Source: Hyphomicrobiales bacterium
Lineage (GTDB): Bacteria > Pseudomonadota > Alphaproteobacteria > Rhizobiales > Xanthobacteraceae
Direction of reading: 5' to 3'
Length of the DNA: 64,000 nt
NCBI GenBank assembly: GCA_016713235.1
Contig: JADJPN010000001.1
Span: 620,001 to 684,000, forward strand
The translations under genes were made by a program, and so were the position numbers. Positions within the stretch are counted from its first letter, which is position 1, and every line of letters starts with the position of its first letter. The notes beneath the pieces were generated by a model that worked only from the letters and a program-made list of their open reading frames with translations, did no database searches and had not been told where the DNA came from. Below, in pieces: positions 30,060 through 38,531 of this stretch.

Positions 30060-30080
30060 TTTTTCGAAATCCTGAATGCA

Positions 30081-30109
30081 GAAACGCCGCCCTAACCGGG
30101 CGGCGTTTC
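30081..30109. terminator. Bidirectional Rho-independent terminator between trxA and folC
   Basis: Perfect 12-bp arms, GAAACGCCGCCC at 30081-30092 and its complement at 30098-30109, around a five-base loop. A and T runs flank it. It lies between the convergent trxA and folC; the folC stop codon is inside the hairpin. Confidence 0.85.
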
Positions 30110-31396
30110 GTTTGCGGCAAGCGCTTCGCCCGCAAGATAAAGCGATCCGGTGATCAGCACGCGCGGCGGCACGGAAAGATTGAGCTCTTTCACACGCGCG
30201 ATCGCGTCAAGCAGACCGTCTGCTTTCTCAGCTTCGATGCCTGCCTTGTTCGCGGCGGCGACAATTTCCGACGAGGGCCGCGAGGCTTCGCCCGGCGGTG
30301 ATACGCCGAAGACGTGACGCGCAATGCCAGAGAAGCGCGCGAGAAAATCTTCGGCGCTTTTCGTCGCCAGCATGCCGGCGATCAAGACCAGCGGACGCGG
30401 TACGCGCTCTTCCATCTCGCCCACGGCGACGGCGACCGCTTCCGCGCCGGCTGCGTTATGACCGCCGTCGAGCCAAAGTTCGGCACCCGCGGGCAACAGG
30501 GAAGCGAGCTTGCCACCCGAAAGATTTTGCATCCGCGCGGGCCATTCCGCTTTCTGCAACCCCGCCTCGATGGCGCTTGTAGATATTGCGAACGATGGAA
30601 TCGCGCGCAAAGTCGCGACCGCGGTGCCCGCGTTCTCGATCTGATGACGGCCGAAAAGACGCGGGCGCGGCAGATCGAGTAGACCCTGCTCGTCGGAGTA
30701 AACCAGCCGTCCGCCTTCCTCATGCGCGTGCCATTGCTCGCCGCAGATAAAGGCTTGCGCGCCAGCCTTTCGTGCCGCGCGCTCGAGCACCACGAGAGCG
30801 GCCTGTTCTTGCCGCGCGATCACCGCGGGCGAGCCGCGCTTGAAAATGCCCGCCTTCTCGCCCGCAATCTCTGCAAGCGTCGCCCCGAGATATTCGGTGT
30901 GGTCGATCGAAACCGGGGTCACGACGGTCGCAAGCGGTCGCTCGATCACATTGGTCGCATCCAGCCTGCCGCCAAGTCCTACTTCTAACAACAGAACATC
31001 GGCGTCATTGCGCGCGAACAGCAGCAATGCTGCCGCCGTCGAAATCTCGAAGAAGGTGATTTCTTCGCCGGAGTTTGCACGCTCGGTTTCTTCCAGCGCG
31101 GCGGCAAGCGCTTCATCGCTTACGATCTTCCCGGCGAGCCGGATGCGTTCGTGGAAGCGCACGAGATGCGGCGAAGTATAGACATGGACGCGCTTGCCCG
31201 CCGCCTCGATCATCGCGCGCAGGAAAGCGACCGTGGAGCCTTTGCCGTTGGTCCCCGCGACATGAATGACGGGCGGCAGTTTCTTTTCCGGATTGCCGAG
31301 CGCGGCAAGCAGCCGGTTCAAGCGGCCGAGCGAAAGATCGATCCGTTTCGGATGAAGCGCGCCGAGCCTTGCAAGAACCTGATCCGCAGAGGACAT
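30092..31396 (-). CDS. folC: Bifunctional folylpolyglutamate synthase / dihydrofolate synthase
   Basis: Mur-ligase-like enzyme that joins glutamate to dihydropteroate and folates. Seen: HVAGTNGKGSTVAFLRAMIEAAG (P-loop), TSPHLVRFHERI, EVGLGGRLDATN, VSIDHTEYLGATL, and FGRHQIENAGTA in the central domain, then WLDGGHNAAGAEA in the C-terminal domain. ATG 31396 (MSSADQVLARLGALHP) gives about 434 residues; an in-frame TTG at 31435 is possible but lacks a ribosome site. It follows accD closely on the same strand and is likely cotranscribed, as in related genomes. Confidence 0.95.
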   Translation of the reverse strand: MSSADQVLARLGALHPKRIDLSLGRLNRLLAALGNPEKKLPPVIHVAGTNGKGSTVAFLRAMIEAAGKRVHVYTSPHLVRFHERIRLAGKIVSDEALAAALEETERANSGEEITFFEISTAAALLLFARNDADVLLLEVGLGGRLDATNVIERPLATVVTPVSIDHTEYLGATLAEIAGEKAGIFKRGSPAVIARQEQAALVVLERAARKAGAQAFICGEQWHAHEEGGRLVYSDEQGLLDLPRPRLFGRHQIENAGTAVATLRAIPSFAISTSAIEAGLQKAEWPARMQNLSGGKLASLLPAGAELWLDGGHNAAGAEAVAVAVGEMEERVPRPLVLIAGMLATKSAEDFLARFSGIARHVFGVSPPGEASRPSSEIVAAANKAGIEAEKADGLLDAIARVKELNLSVPPRVLITGSLYLAGEALAANETPPG

Positions 31397-31436
31397 GATA
31401 TCTTGAGAAGACTTGGGCGGCGTAGCGCCGCTCAAT

Positions 31437-32324
31437 TCATGCTACCGCGGGCGCGGCGAGCGCGGGCCGCTCGGGCGCGGGCGCCTTGGTCATCAGGCGG
31501 CAAATGCGCGCCAGGGTTTCCCGCATCTTGTGGCGGTGAACGACCATATCGACCATGCCGTGATCGCGCAGATATTCGGCGCGCTGGAAACCGGCCGGCA
31601 GCTTCTCGCGGATCGTCTGCTCGATGACGCGCGGGCCGGCGAAGCCGATCAGCGCGCCCGGCTCGGCGATGTGCACGTCGCCGAGCATTGCATACGACGC
31701 GGTCACGCCGCCGGTCGTCGGATTGGTCAGCACGACAATGTAGGGCTTCTTCACCTCGCGCAGGCGTTGCACCGCGACCGTGGTACGCGGCATCTGCATC
31801 AGGGAAAGAATGCCTTCCTGCATGCGGGCTCCGCCCGACGCCACGAACAGAATGAACGGCGTGTTCTTCTCAACCGCGGTCTCAAGACCTTTGATCACCG
31901 CCTCGCCCGCCGCCATGCCGAGCGAGCCGCCCATGAAATCGAAATCCTGCACCGCGATCACGGCCGCGACGCCCTCAAGCTTGCCGTAGCCGAGTTTCAC
32001 GGCATCGTTCATGCCGGTTTTCGTGCGCGCGTCCTTGATGCGGTCTGCGTATTTTCTCTCGTCGCGAAACTTCAGCGGATCGGCGGGAACACCCGGCACC
32101 GCGATATCGAGCCAGGTTTCGTTAGCGAAGGTCGCCTTCAGGCGCGGCGTTGCGCCCATGCGCATGTGATAGTTCGAGCCGGGGATCACCCACTGGTTCG
32201 TTTCCACGTCCTTGTGAAAGACGAGCTGACCCGTCTCGGGACATTTGATCCAGAGGTTTTCGGGTACTTCACGGCGGCCCAGAAAAGAGCGGATTTTCGG
32301 GCCGACATTCGAGATCCAGTTCAT
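31437..32324 (-). CDS. accD: Acetyl-CoA carboxylase carboxyltransferase subunit beta
   Basis: 295-residue beta subunit of the carboxyltransferase that makes malonyl-CoA with AccA. The crotonase-like core shows GYGKLEGVAAVIAVQDFDFMGGSLGMAAGE, SGGARMQEG, TNPTTGGVTASYAMLGD and FAGPRVIEQTI. The N-terminal segment NLWIKCPETGQ to SNYHMRM aligns with the E. coli zinc ribbon but keeps only one of its four Cys; this is usual in relatives of this genome as far as I know. Upstream is trpA and downstream folC, all on the minus strand. Confidence 0.96.
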   Translation of the reverse strand: MNWISNVGPKIRSFLGRREVPENLWIKCPETGQLVFHKDVETNQWVIPGSNYHMRMGATPRLKATFANETWLDIAVPGVPADPLKFRDERKYADRIKDARTKTGMNDAVKLGYGKLEGVAAVIAVQDFDFMGGSLGMAAGEAVIKGLETAVEKNTPFILFVASGGARMQEGILSLMQMPRTTVAVQRLREVKKPYIVVLTNPTTGGVTASYAMLGDVHIAEPGALIGFAGPRVIEQTIREKLPAGFQRAEYLRDHGMVDMVVHRHKMRETLARICRLMTKAPAPERPALAAPAVA

Positions 32325-32389
32325 GGCCGGGGCTCCGGTCGAATTTCGCTAAACATTATATAGGGTGCCGCCGCGGCCGAAGAAACCGC

Positions 32390-33235
32390 TTATTCCGCGG
32401 CCTTGCGGCGCGCCGAACGGACGCCTTCGGCAAGCGCGGAGACAAGGTCAGTCACCGCTTTCACGGTTTTCGGGGTCGCGCGCGCCTTTTCGTCGAGGGT
32501 CAAGCGCACGGCTTCGACCAGCGCCGAACCGACGACCGCGGCGTCCGCACCCGATGCGATTGCGCGCGCGTGTTCCGGTGTCTTCAGGCCGAAGCCAACC
32601 GCGATCGGTAGGTTCGTATGACGCTTGATGCGCGTCACCGCTTCGATCACGTTCGTGGCTTGCGGCGAGGCCGCGCCCGATACGCCGGCAATCGACACGT
32701 AGTAGACGAAGCCGGACGTGTTCTTCAGGACCGCGGGCAAACGCTTGTCGTCGGTGGTCGGCGTCGCAAGGCGAATGAAGTTGATACCGGCTTTCATCGC
32801 AGGCAGGCACAGCTCTTCATCTTCCTCGGGCGGCAGATCGACGACGATCAAACCGTCTACGCCCGCCTCCTTCGCGTCTTTCAGAAATTTTTCGACGCCG
32901 TAGATGTAGACCGGGTTGTAATAGCCCATCAGCACGATCGGCGTCGTGTTGTCGCCCGCGCGAAACTCGCGAACCATCGCAAGCGTCTTTTTCAGCGATT
33001 GACCCGCTGCCAGCGCGCGCAAGGAAGAGGCCTGAATCGGCGGGCCATCGGCCATGGCGTCCGTGAACGGCACGCCGACTTCGATAATATCCGCGCCCGC
33101 CTTGGGAAGGCTTTTGAGAATCGCGAGCGAAGTGTCGTAATCGGGGTCGCCGCCGGTGATGAAGGTCACCAGCCCGGCGCGGCCTTCGCCTGCCAGTTCC
33201 TTGAAGCGGGCGTCGATACGGGTCACTGCGCTCAT
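32390..33235 (-). CDS. trpA: Tryptophan synthase subunit alpha
   Basis: 281-residue TIM barrel that cleaves indole-3-glycerol phosphate to indole for the beta subunit. Seen: FITGGDPDYDTSL, ADIIEVGVPFTDAMADGPPIQ (with the catalytic Glu in IEVGVPF), VLMGYYNPVY, GLIVVDLPPEE (second catalytic acid, Asp), YYVSIAGVSGA and VGFGLKTPEHA. Normal length, intact. The ATG start overlaps the stop of the exported protein gene by four bases, so its translation is probably coupled to that gene and not directly to trpB. Confidence 0.97.
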   Translation of the reverse strand: MSAVTRIDARFKELAGEGRAGLVTFITGGDPDYDTSLAILKSLPKAGADIIEVGVPFTDAMADGPPIQASSLRALAAGQSLKKTLAMVREFRAGDNTTPIVLMGYYNPVYIYGVEKFLKDAKEAGVDGLIVVDLPPEEDEELCLPAMKAGINFIRLATPTTDDKRLPAVLKNTSGFVYYVSIAGVSGAASPQATNVIEAVTRIKRHTNLPIAVGFGLKTPEHARAIASGADAAVVGSALVEAVRLTLDEKARATPKTVKAVTDLVSALAEGVRSARRKAAE

Positions 33236-33738
33236 TTTGGAGGGATCGCCTTGATCAGAATTTCGCGCACGACCTTGTCGGGACAGCGCATCGGATAGGT
33301 GACGTAGGAGACTTTCTCCTTCGTCTCCCGGTCGACAAGGGTCGTGGTCAGCTTCAAATAGCTGCCGTCGCGCTCGAAGAGATTGTTCTCGTTCAGCGGA
33401 AATTTCTTGGCGCCATCGGTCTCGGTGCCGGTGCAGGAGGAGGCCTGTTTTTCGGCGTTAAACGTGCAGGTGCCGCTGGTATCCACCGAGAGCTTCTTTT
33501 TCATCCGTCCAATCGGCTGATTGAGCACGGTGAAAAAGCCGCCGTCGGCAAAATGCACGGAGAAGCCGGACTGACAGAACGCGTCGATGATCGCCGGCGC
33601 AATTTTTTCGGTCGGATAGACCCAGGCGCCTTCCTTGATCGGATTTTCGGTGAAGCGCTCCTGCGCGTAACTCGCGATCATGCCGCCCGCGACAAGCACG
33701 GGCGCGAGCATAAATTTCGCGAGAATGCGCATGCTCAT
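33232..33738 (-). CDS. Uncharacterised exported protein embedded between trpB and trpA
   Basis: 168 residues. The start MSMRILAKFMLAPVLVAGG followed by a small-residue stretch ending near YAQ is a signal peptide with likely cleavage at about residue 25. The mature part has WVYPTEKIAPAIIDAFCQSGFSV, TCTFNAEKQASSC and YVTYPMRCPDK; its four Cys could form two disulfides in the periplasm. I do not recognise a family. The gene overlaps trpB by four bases at its start and trpA by four bases at its end (ATGA at both), so it is translated as part of the trpFB-x-A operon. Base composition is like its neighbours. Confidence 0.8.
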   Translation of the reverse strand: MSMRILAKFMLAPVLVAGGMIASYAQERFTENPIKEGAWVYPTEKIAPAIIDAFCQSGFSVHFADGGFFTVLNQPIGRMKKKLSVDTSGTCTFNAEKQASSCTGTETDGAKKFPLNENNLFERDGSYLKLTTTLVDRETKEKVSYVTYPMRCPDKVVREILIKAIPPK

Positions 33739-34952
33739 GCGGACATCTTCTGGTTGATGTAGCCCGCGACCGAGGCAAGATCCTTGTCGCCGCGGCCGGA
33801 CAGGTTCACGACGATGATGTGATCCTTCGGCTTGCCGTGCGCGAGCTGTTCGAGCTTTGCAAGCGCATGGCTCGGCTCAAGCGCGGGGATGATCCCTTCC
33901 AGGCGCGAGCAGAGCTGGAACGCCTTGAGCGCTTCGTCGTCGGTCGCGGAAAGATATTTCACGCGGCCGATTTCATGCAGCCACGAATGCTCCGGCCCGA
34001 TGCCCGGGTAATCGAGGCCCGCCGAGATCGAATGCGCTTCCTCGATCTGGCCGTCTTCGTTCATCAAGAGATAGGTGCGGTTGCCGTGCAGAACGCCGGG
34101 CCTGCCGCCCGCGAGCGAGGCCGCGTGCTGCTTGTCGAGGCCATGACCCGCCGCTTCGACGCCGTAGATTTCGACGTCACGGTCATCAAGGAACGGATGG
34201 AAAAGACCCATCGCGTTCGAGCCGCCGCCGATGCAGGCGACGAGCGTGTTCGGGAGCCGCCCTTCCAACTCCATGATCTGCGACTTCGTTTCGTCGCCGA
34301 TCACGCACTGGAAGTCGCGCACCATCGCCGGATACGGATGCGGGCCCGCGACCGTGCCGATGCAATAGAACGTGTCGTGCACGTTCGTGACCCAGTCGCG
34401 CAGCGCCTCGTTCATCGCGTCTTTCAGCGTTTTTGAGCCGCTCTCGACCGGGCGCACCTCGGCGCCGAGCGCGCGCATGCGCAGCACATTCGGCTCCTGG
34501 CGCGCGACATCGACCGAACCCATGAACACCACGCATTGCAGACCGAACTTGGCGCAGAGCGTCGCGGTCGCAACGCCATGCATGCCGGCGCCGGTTTCGG
34601 CGATCACGCGTGGCTTGTTCATGCGCTTGGCCAGCATGATCTGGCCGAGCACGTTGTTCACCTTGTGCGCACCGGTATGATTCAAATCTTCGCGCTTGAA
34701 GTAAATCTTCGCGCCGCCGAAATGTTGCGTGAGGCGATCCGCGAAATAAAGCGGGCTCGGGCGGCCGACGAAATGCTTGAGATGGTAGTCCATCTCTTTT
34801 TTGAACGCGGGGTCTTGCTTCGCGTCGTCGTAAGCTTTCTCGAGATCGAGCACGAGCGGCATCAAGGTTTCGGCGACGAAGCGGCCGCCGAAGATACCGA
34901 AATGTCCCCGCTCATCGGGGCCGGTGCGCAGCGAATTCACGCGGGTATTCAC
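33735..34952 (-). CDS. trpB: Tryptophan synthase subunit beta
   Basis: 405-residue PLP enzyme that condenses indole with serine. Seen: FGIFGGRFVAETLMPLV, GRPSPLYFADRLT, FKREDLNHTGAHKVNNVLGQ with the PLP lysine, AETGAGMHGVATAT (catalytic Glu), CIGGGSNAMGLFHPF (phosphate loop) and NLSGRGDKD near the end. I take GTG 34952 as start: it gives the normal N-terminus and overlaps the trpF stop as GTGA. The open frame continues upstream to 35237 only as a shadow of trpF. Confidence 0.97.
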   Translation of the reverse strand: MNTRVNSLRTGPDERGHFGIFGGRFVAETLMPLVLDLEKAYDDAKQDPAFKKEMDYHLKHFVGRPSPLYFADRLTQHFGGAKIYFKREDLNHTGAHKVNNVLGQIMLAKRMNKPRVIAETGAGMHGVATATLCAKFGLQCVVFMGSVDVARQEPNVLRMRALGAEVRPVESGSKTLKDAMNEALRDWVTNVHDTFYCIGTVAGPHPYPAMVRDFQCVIGDETKSQIMELEGRLPNTLVACIGGGSNAMGLFHPFLDDRDVEIYGVEAAGHGLDKQHAASLAGGRPGVLHGNRTYLLMNEDGQIEEAHSISAGLDYPGIGPEHSWLHEIGRVKYLSATDDEALKAFQLCSRLEGIIPALEPSHALAKLEQLAHGKPKDHIIVVNLSGRGDKDLASVAGYINQKMSA

Positions 34953-35602
34953 GAAGCCTTCTCCATGATCGCACCGCGCGCGGCGCGCACAAACGCAAAA
35001 ATCTTTTCGCGGTCCTTGATGCCCGGCGCACTTTCGACGCCGGAGGAAACGTCCACCGCGTCGGGCCGCACGGCTTCGATCGCTTGCGCGACATTGGCGG
35101 GATTGATGCCGCCGGAAAGCATCACGGGCTTTGCGCGCTTCACGTTTTTCAGAAGCGCCCAGTCGAAGGTCTGGCCGTGACCGCCGGGACGCGTCGCCGC
35201 TTTCGGTGCCTTGGCATCGAACAGAATCCAGTCGCAAACTTCTTCGTAAGCCGCGAGCGGCGCAAGATCGGATGCCGTCGCGACCGGGATCGCCTTCATC
35301 ACCGCGCGCTTCGTGCGCGTCCGAAGTTCGTTCACCCGCGCCGGCGTTTCCGAGCCGTGCAACTGGTGAAGATCGGGAGCGATGCTCGCCTCGATCGCGT
35401 CGATCAGCTTGTCATCGGCATCGACCGAAAGCGCGACGACCTTCGCTTTGCCGCGGGCGCGGGCGGCGAGGCTCGAAGCCTCGGCGGGCGTCACGTTGCG
35501 CGGGCTGTTGCCAAAAAAGACGAGCCCGACCATGTCCGCGCCCGCCTCGAGCGCGGCATCCATCGCTGCCAAGTCCTTGATCCCGCAGATTTTGACGATC
35601 AT
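34949..35602 (-). CDS. trpF: Phosphoribosylanthranilate isomerase
   Basis: 217-residue TIM barrel of tryptophan synthesis, converting phosphoribosylanthranilate to CdRP. Seen: MIVKICGIKD with the catalytic Cys at the start, MVGLVFFGNSPRNV, LHQLHGSETP, the catalytic Asp region WILFDAKAP, and the phosphate loops SGGINPANV and DVSSGVESAPGIKD. Start ATG 35602 chosen from the conserved KICG N-terminus, with an extra in-frame ATG upstream ignored. It begins the trpF-trpB-x-trpA run. Confidence 0.96.
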   Translation of the reverse strand: MIVKICGIKDLAAMDAALEAGADMVGLVFFGNSPRNVTPAEASSLAARARGKAKVVALSVDADDKLIDAIEASIAPDLHQLHGSETPARVNELRTRTKRAVMKAIPVATASDLAPLAAYEEVCDWILFDAKAPKAATRPGGHGQTFDWALLKNVKRAKPVMLSGGINPANVAQAIEAVRPDAVDVSSGVESAPGIKDREKIFAFVRAARGAIMEKAS

Positions 35603-35669
35603 TTTTGGTCCTTGGCGTTTCCGATGCCATGGCTGGCCAGCCCTGTCCACTTGAGGCCTTCGGACAGGC

Positions 35670-36629
35670 TTACGCGCGCTTCTTCCAGACCAGCATGGCG
35701 GCGGCGAGGTCTTCGATCGCGGTGCCCACCGACTTGAAAAGCGTGATCTCGTCGGCGCTTTGGCGGCCTCGCGCCTGCCCCCGGCAGAGCTCGAACAGGT
35801 CGCCCTGCACGTCGCCTTCTTTCAAGACGCCGGCCGCGATCGGCATCACGATATCGCCGGCCTCTTTCAGGGCGCCCCGGCGGGTGTCGACATAAACGCG
35901 GGAGCGTTTGACCGCGGCGTCGTCCGCCTCGCGGGCGTTCGGGCGGAACGCACCGACGAGATCGACATGCGCGCCGGGCTTCAGCCAATCGCCGCAAACC
36001 ACGGGCGTTTGCGAAAGCGTAATGCAGGTGACGATGTCGGCTTCGCGGGCCGCGTCCTCGGCGCGGCTCACGACTTCCGTTCTGAACGCTTCCCCGGCGA
36101 GTTCTTCGGCCAAAGCTTGCGCGCGTTCCGGCGAACGATTCCAGATCGAAACTTTCCTGATCGGCCGCACCGCCGCATGGGCCCGCCCCAGATAAGGCGC
36201 AAGCGCGCCCGCCCCGATCAGGAGAAGATGCGCGGCGTCTTCGCGCGCCAGATATTTGCCGGCAAGCGCGGAGGCCGCCGCCGTGCGCCACAGCGTAAGC
36301 CGATGCCCGTCGATGGTGACCAGCGGCTCGCCGGTGTCGCCGGACATCAAAAGATACGTCCCCGCGACCGAGCCCAGGCCTTTGCCGAGATTGCCGGGAA
36401 AGACCGTGACCGTCTTGGTGCCGAGGAAGCTGCCTTCTTTTTCCTTGGTCCAGGCCGGCATCAGGAGAAGCGCGGCCTCGCCGTCGTCGCGCGCGATGGC
36501 GTGGTAATGGCGGAGTGGCGTCTCGATGTCGGCGCGAAAAGCGGCATGCAGCGCATCGATCAGCGACGGGAAATCGAGCAAGGAATCGATTTCATCCGCG
36601 GAGACGTAGCGTAATTTGCCGGCTGACAT
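35670..36629 (-). CDS. Ornithine cyclodeaminase / mu-crystallin family protein
   Basis: 319-residue NAD(P)-dependent enzyme. Seen: the N-terminal substrate domain with LRHYHAIARDD and GSFLGTKTVTVFPGN, a basic active-site segment HRLTLWRTAAASALA, the Rossmann motif LLLIGAGALAPYLGRAH, and the distal AHVDLVGAFRPNAREAD. Family members include ornithine cyclodeaminase and delta-1-pyrroline-2-carboxylate reductase; the sequence does not discriminate with certainty. Start overlaps the lapA stop by one base (TAATG), so it is cotranscribed with lapA. trpF lies 67 bases downstream. Confidence 0.85.
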   Translation of the reverse strand: MSAGKLRYVSADEIDSLLDFPSLIDALHAAFRADIETPLRHYHAIARDDGEAALLLMPAWTKEKEGSFLGTKTVTVFPGNLGKGLGSVAGTYLLMSGDTGEPLVTIDGHRLTLWRTAAASALAGKYLAREDAAHLLLIGAGALAPYLGRAHAAVRPIRKVSIWNRSPERAQALAEELAGEAFRTEVVSRAEDAAREADIVTCITLSQTPVVCGDWLKPGAHVDLVGAFRPNAREADDAAVKRSRVYVDTRRGALKEAGDIVMPIAAGVLKEGDVQGDLFELCRGQARGRQSADEITLFKSVGTAIEDLAAAMLVWKKRA

Positions 36630-36979
36630 TACTGCCGGAGCGCAATTTCACGCGAGCTTTCCGCGTCACCCTGTCTTGCGGATACGGAGCGGAAGAAGGC
36701 TTCGTTCTCGGCGGAAAGTTTCTCGGTTTCGCGCTGCGCTTTTTTCGCGCGCGAACGCCAGCGCATGCGGCCGATCCAGACCGCGCTACCGCCGATCACG
36801 ACGCCAACCGCCACTGCGAACAGCAGCGCCACGAACACCGGCATTGTGAGAACAAAAGCCGGCGCTTCGCGCGAGAACGGATCGAGCGAGAGCGTCACCG
36901 GCCCACGGTTGGCGACCGCGAGCGACACCAGAAGAACGGCGAGCGGGACGAGGATCAGCCAGCGCAGAAGCTTTCGCAT
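36629..36979 (-). CDS. lapA: LapA family (DUF1049) inner-membrane protein
   Basis: 116 residues. Two transmembrane helices are visible: LILVPLAVLLVSLAVANRG (about 8-26) and VFVALLFAVAVGVVIGGSAVWI (about 48-69). A charged coiled-coil-like tail RAKKAQRETEKLSAENEAF follows. This is the LapA/YciS layout; in E. coli LapA works with LapB in control of LPS synthesis through FtsH and LpxC. LapB is not in view. Position after ihfB is conserved in relatives (rpsA, sppA, ihfB, lapA). Confidence 0.85.
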   Translation of the reverse strand: MRKLLRWLILVPLAVLLVSLAVANRGPVTLSLDPFSREAPAFVLTMPVFVALLFAVAVGVVIGGSAVWIGRMRWRSRAKKAQRETEKLSAENEAFFRSVSARQGDAESSREIALRQ

Positions 36980-37018
36980 TCAAGCCGCTCCGGAGCGTTT
37001 CGGCAAAAGAAACAAAAC

Positions 37019-37318
37019 CTACTTCGCCGGCTGTGTGCGCGGCTTGTTCAGGCGGTCGCGCATTTCCTTGCCGGTCTTGAAATAGGGAACGACTTTTTCC
37101 TGCACCTTCACCTGCGCGCCGGTGCGTGGGTTCCTGCCAAGCCGCGCCGGGCGGTTCTTCACCGAGAAGGCGCCGAAGCCGCGCAACTCGACGCGGTCGC
37201 CACGTGCGAGTGCAAGCGTAATCTCGTCCAGAATTGCATCGACGATGTTTTCGACGTCGCGCTGATAGAGGTGCGGGTTCGCCGTTGCGATCCGTTGCAC
37301 GAGCTCAGATTTGATCAT
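37019..37318 (-). CDS. ihfB: Integration host factor subunit beta
   Basis: 99-residue DNA-bending protein of the HU/IHF family. Seen: MIKSELVQRIATANPHLYQRDVE, DEITLALARGDRVELRGFGAFSVKNRPARLGRNPRTG, the last part being the DNA-inserting arm with Pro, and FKTGKEMRDRLN. ATG 37318 is the start that gives the family N-terminus; an open frame reaches 37423 without homology. Neighbours sppA and rpsA upstream are the standard context. Confidence 0.95.
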   Translation of the reverse strand: MIKSELVQRIATANPHLYQRDVENIVDAILDEITLALARGDRVELRGFGAFSVKNRPARLGRNPRTGAQVKVQEKVVPYFKTGKEMRDRLNKPRTQPAK

Positions 37319-37419
37319 CGACAAGGTGTTCGGTCCGCCGCTTGCAGGAAGTTCAGGCCCAAAAATCGCTTGACCAAAATAACGGAAAGCCGAGCGATCA
37401 AAATGAGTTGCGCCAGCTA

Positions 37420-38394
37420 TCAATCATGTAATCGAGGGTGCCAGAGCGCCAAAAGCCCGTCAAGCTGCGCGCTCGCTGCGGCGCGCAATACCGAGTCGTT
37501 CGATATTGCGGACGCAAGCGCCGTGAAGCCCGCGAACTCAAGCGCGGACGCCACCGCGCCAAGCCAGCGGAATTCCGAGCCGGCTGTGCCTACGCGCCAG
37601 TCACGTACCCGCAGATCGAGCGGCACGTCCTTGTTCTTGGCGAGCCACGCGCGCGCGGTGCGCTCGTCGCCGATTTCGTCGATCAATTTCAGCGGCAATG
37701 CCTGCGCTGCGGTAAAGACGCGGCCATCGGAAACTTTCGCCAGCGTCGGCGCGTCGAGCGCGCGGCGCTCCTTTACGAGATCTTTGAACCAGCCATAGCT
37801 GTCGGCGACGAGTGCTGCGACCGCAGCCTTTGCTTCGGGCGACGTTGGCTCGAGCCCGTTCGGTGAAGCCTTCAGCGGCGATGACTTGATACTCTCCACG
37901 TCGACGCCGATCTTCTGCAACAACTGATGGAAGTTCGGATACTGGAAGATCACGCCGATCGAACCGATGATCGCGCTGCGCGGTGCGAAGATGCGCTCGG
38001 CACCCATGGCTGCGATGTAAGCGCCCGATGCCGCCGAACCTTCGACGACCGCGAGCACGGTCTTCTTCTCGCTGAGTTTGCGGAGCGACTTGAAGAGTTG
38101 CTCCGAGCCCGTGACGGTGCCGCCGGGGCTGTCGATCACGATGAGCACCGCTCGCGCGCCCGACTTCTCGATTTCGTCTAATAACTCGACGCGCTGGCGG
38201 TCGTTCCGGATCAAACCGCCGATGGTCACGCGCGCAACATGCGCGCCCGATTTGTCGATGAAGTTCGAACCGCCAGCGCCCGCGAGCAACCCGCCCGCGG
38301 CGAGCAGAACCGCAACCACGGCGAACACACGCCAGAAGGTTACTTTCCGCCGCATGCGGCGGCGATCGATTGCCTGATCAACGTCGAGGGACAT
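37420..38394 (-). CDS. sppA: Signal peptide peptidase SppA, short form
   Basis: 324-residue membrane protease that degrades cleaved signal peptides. The N-terminal anchor is FWRVFAVVAVLLAAGGLLAG (about residues 20-40). The Ser/Lys dyad is visible: Ser in VVEGSAASGAYIAA and Lys in SSPLKASPNG. The segment IIGSIGVIFQYPN is typical of the fold. This is the half-length SppA, not the duplicated E. coli form. Start ATG 38394 (MSLDVDQAIDRRR) preferred over an upstream in-frame ATG. It lies between rpsA and ihfB. Confidence 0.93.
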   Translation of the reverse strand: MSLDVDQAIDRRRMRRKVTFWRVFAVVAVLLAAGGLLAGAGGSNFIDKSGAHVARVTIGGLIRNDRQRVELLDEIEKSGARAVLIVIDSPGGTVTGSEQLFKSLRKLSEKKTVLAVVEGSAASGAYIAAMGAERIFAPRSAIIGSIGVIFQYPNFHQLLQKIGVDVESIKSSPLKASPNGLEPTSPEAKAAVAALVADSYGWFKDLVKERRALDAPTLAKVSDGRVFTAAQALPLKLIDEIGDERTARAWLAKNKDVPLDLRVRDWRVGTAGSEFRWLGAVASALEFAGFTALASAISNDSVLRAAASAQLDGLLALWHPRLHD

Positions 38395-38531
38395 GGCGCT
38401 TTCTCCGTATCCAATCGGGTTAGCGGGTCTATGCCCCGCGATTCCATTCTGCGCCACTCAAAAAGCAGTTAACGGCGGATTTTGGTCCGCCGTTAACAAG
38501 CCGTTTGCCAAGTCTGAAACTTACGAGAGGC

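Noticed and set aside
31440..32324. Loss of zinc-ribbon cysteines in AccD as a novelty
   Set aside because: As far as I know this is usual for AccD in this order, so not unusual here.
34953..35237. N-terminal extension of trpB by 95 codons
   Set aside because: It lies wholly inside trpF in another frame; GTG 34952 with the GTGA overlap gives the normal TrpB start.
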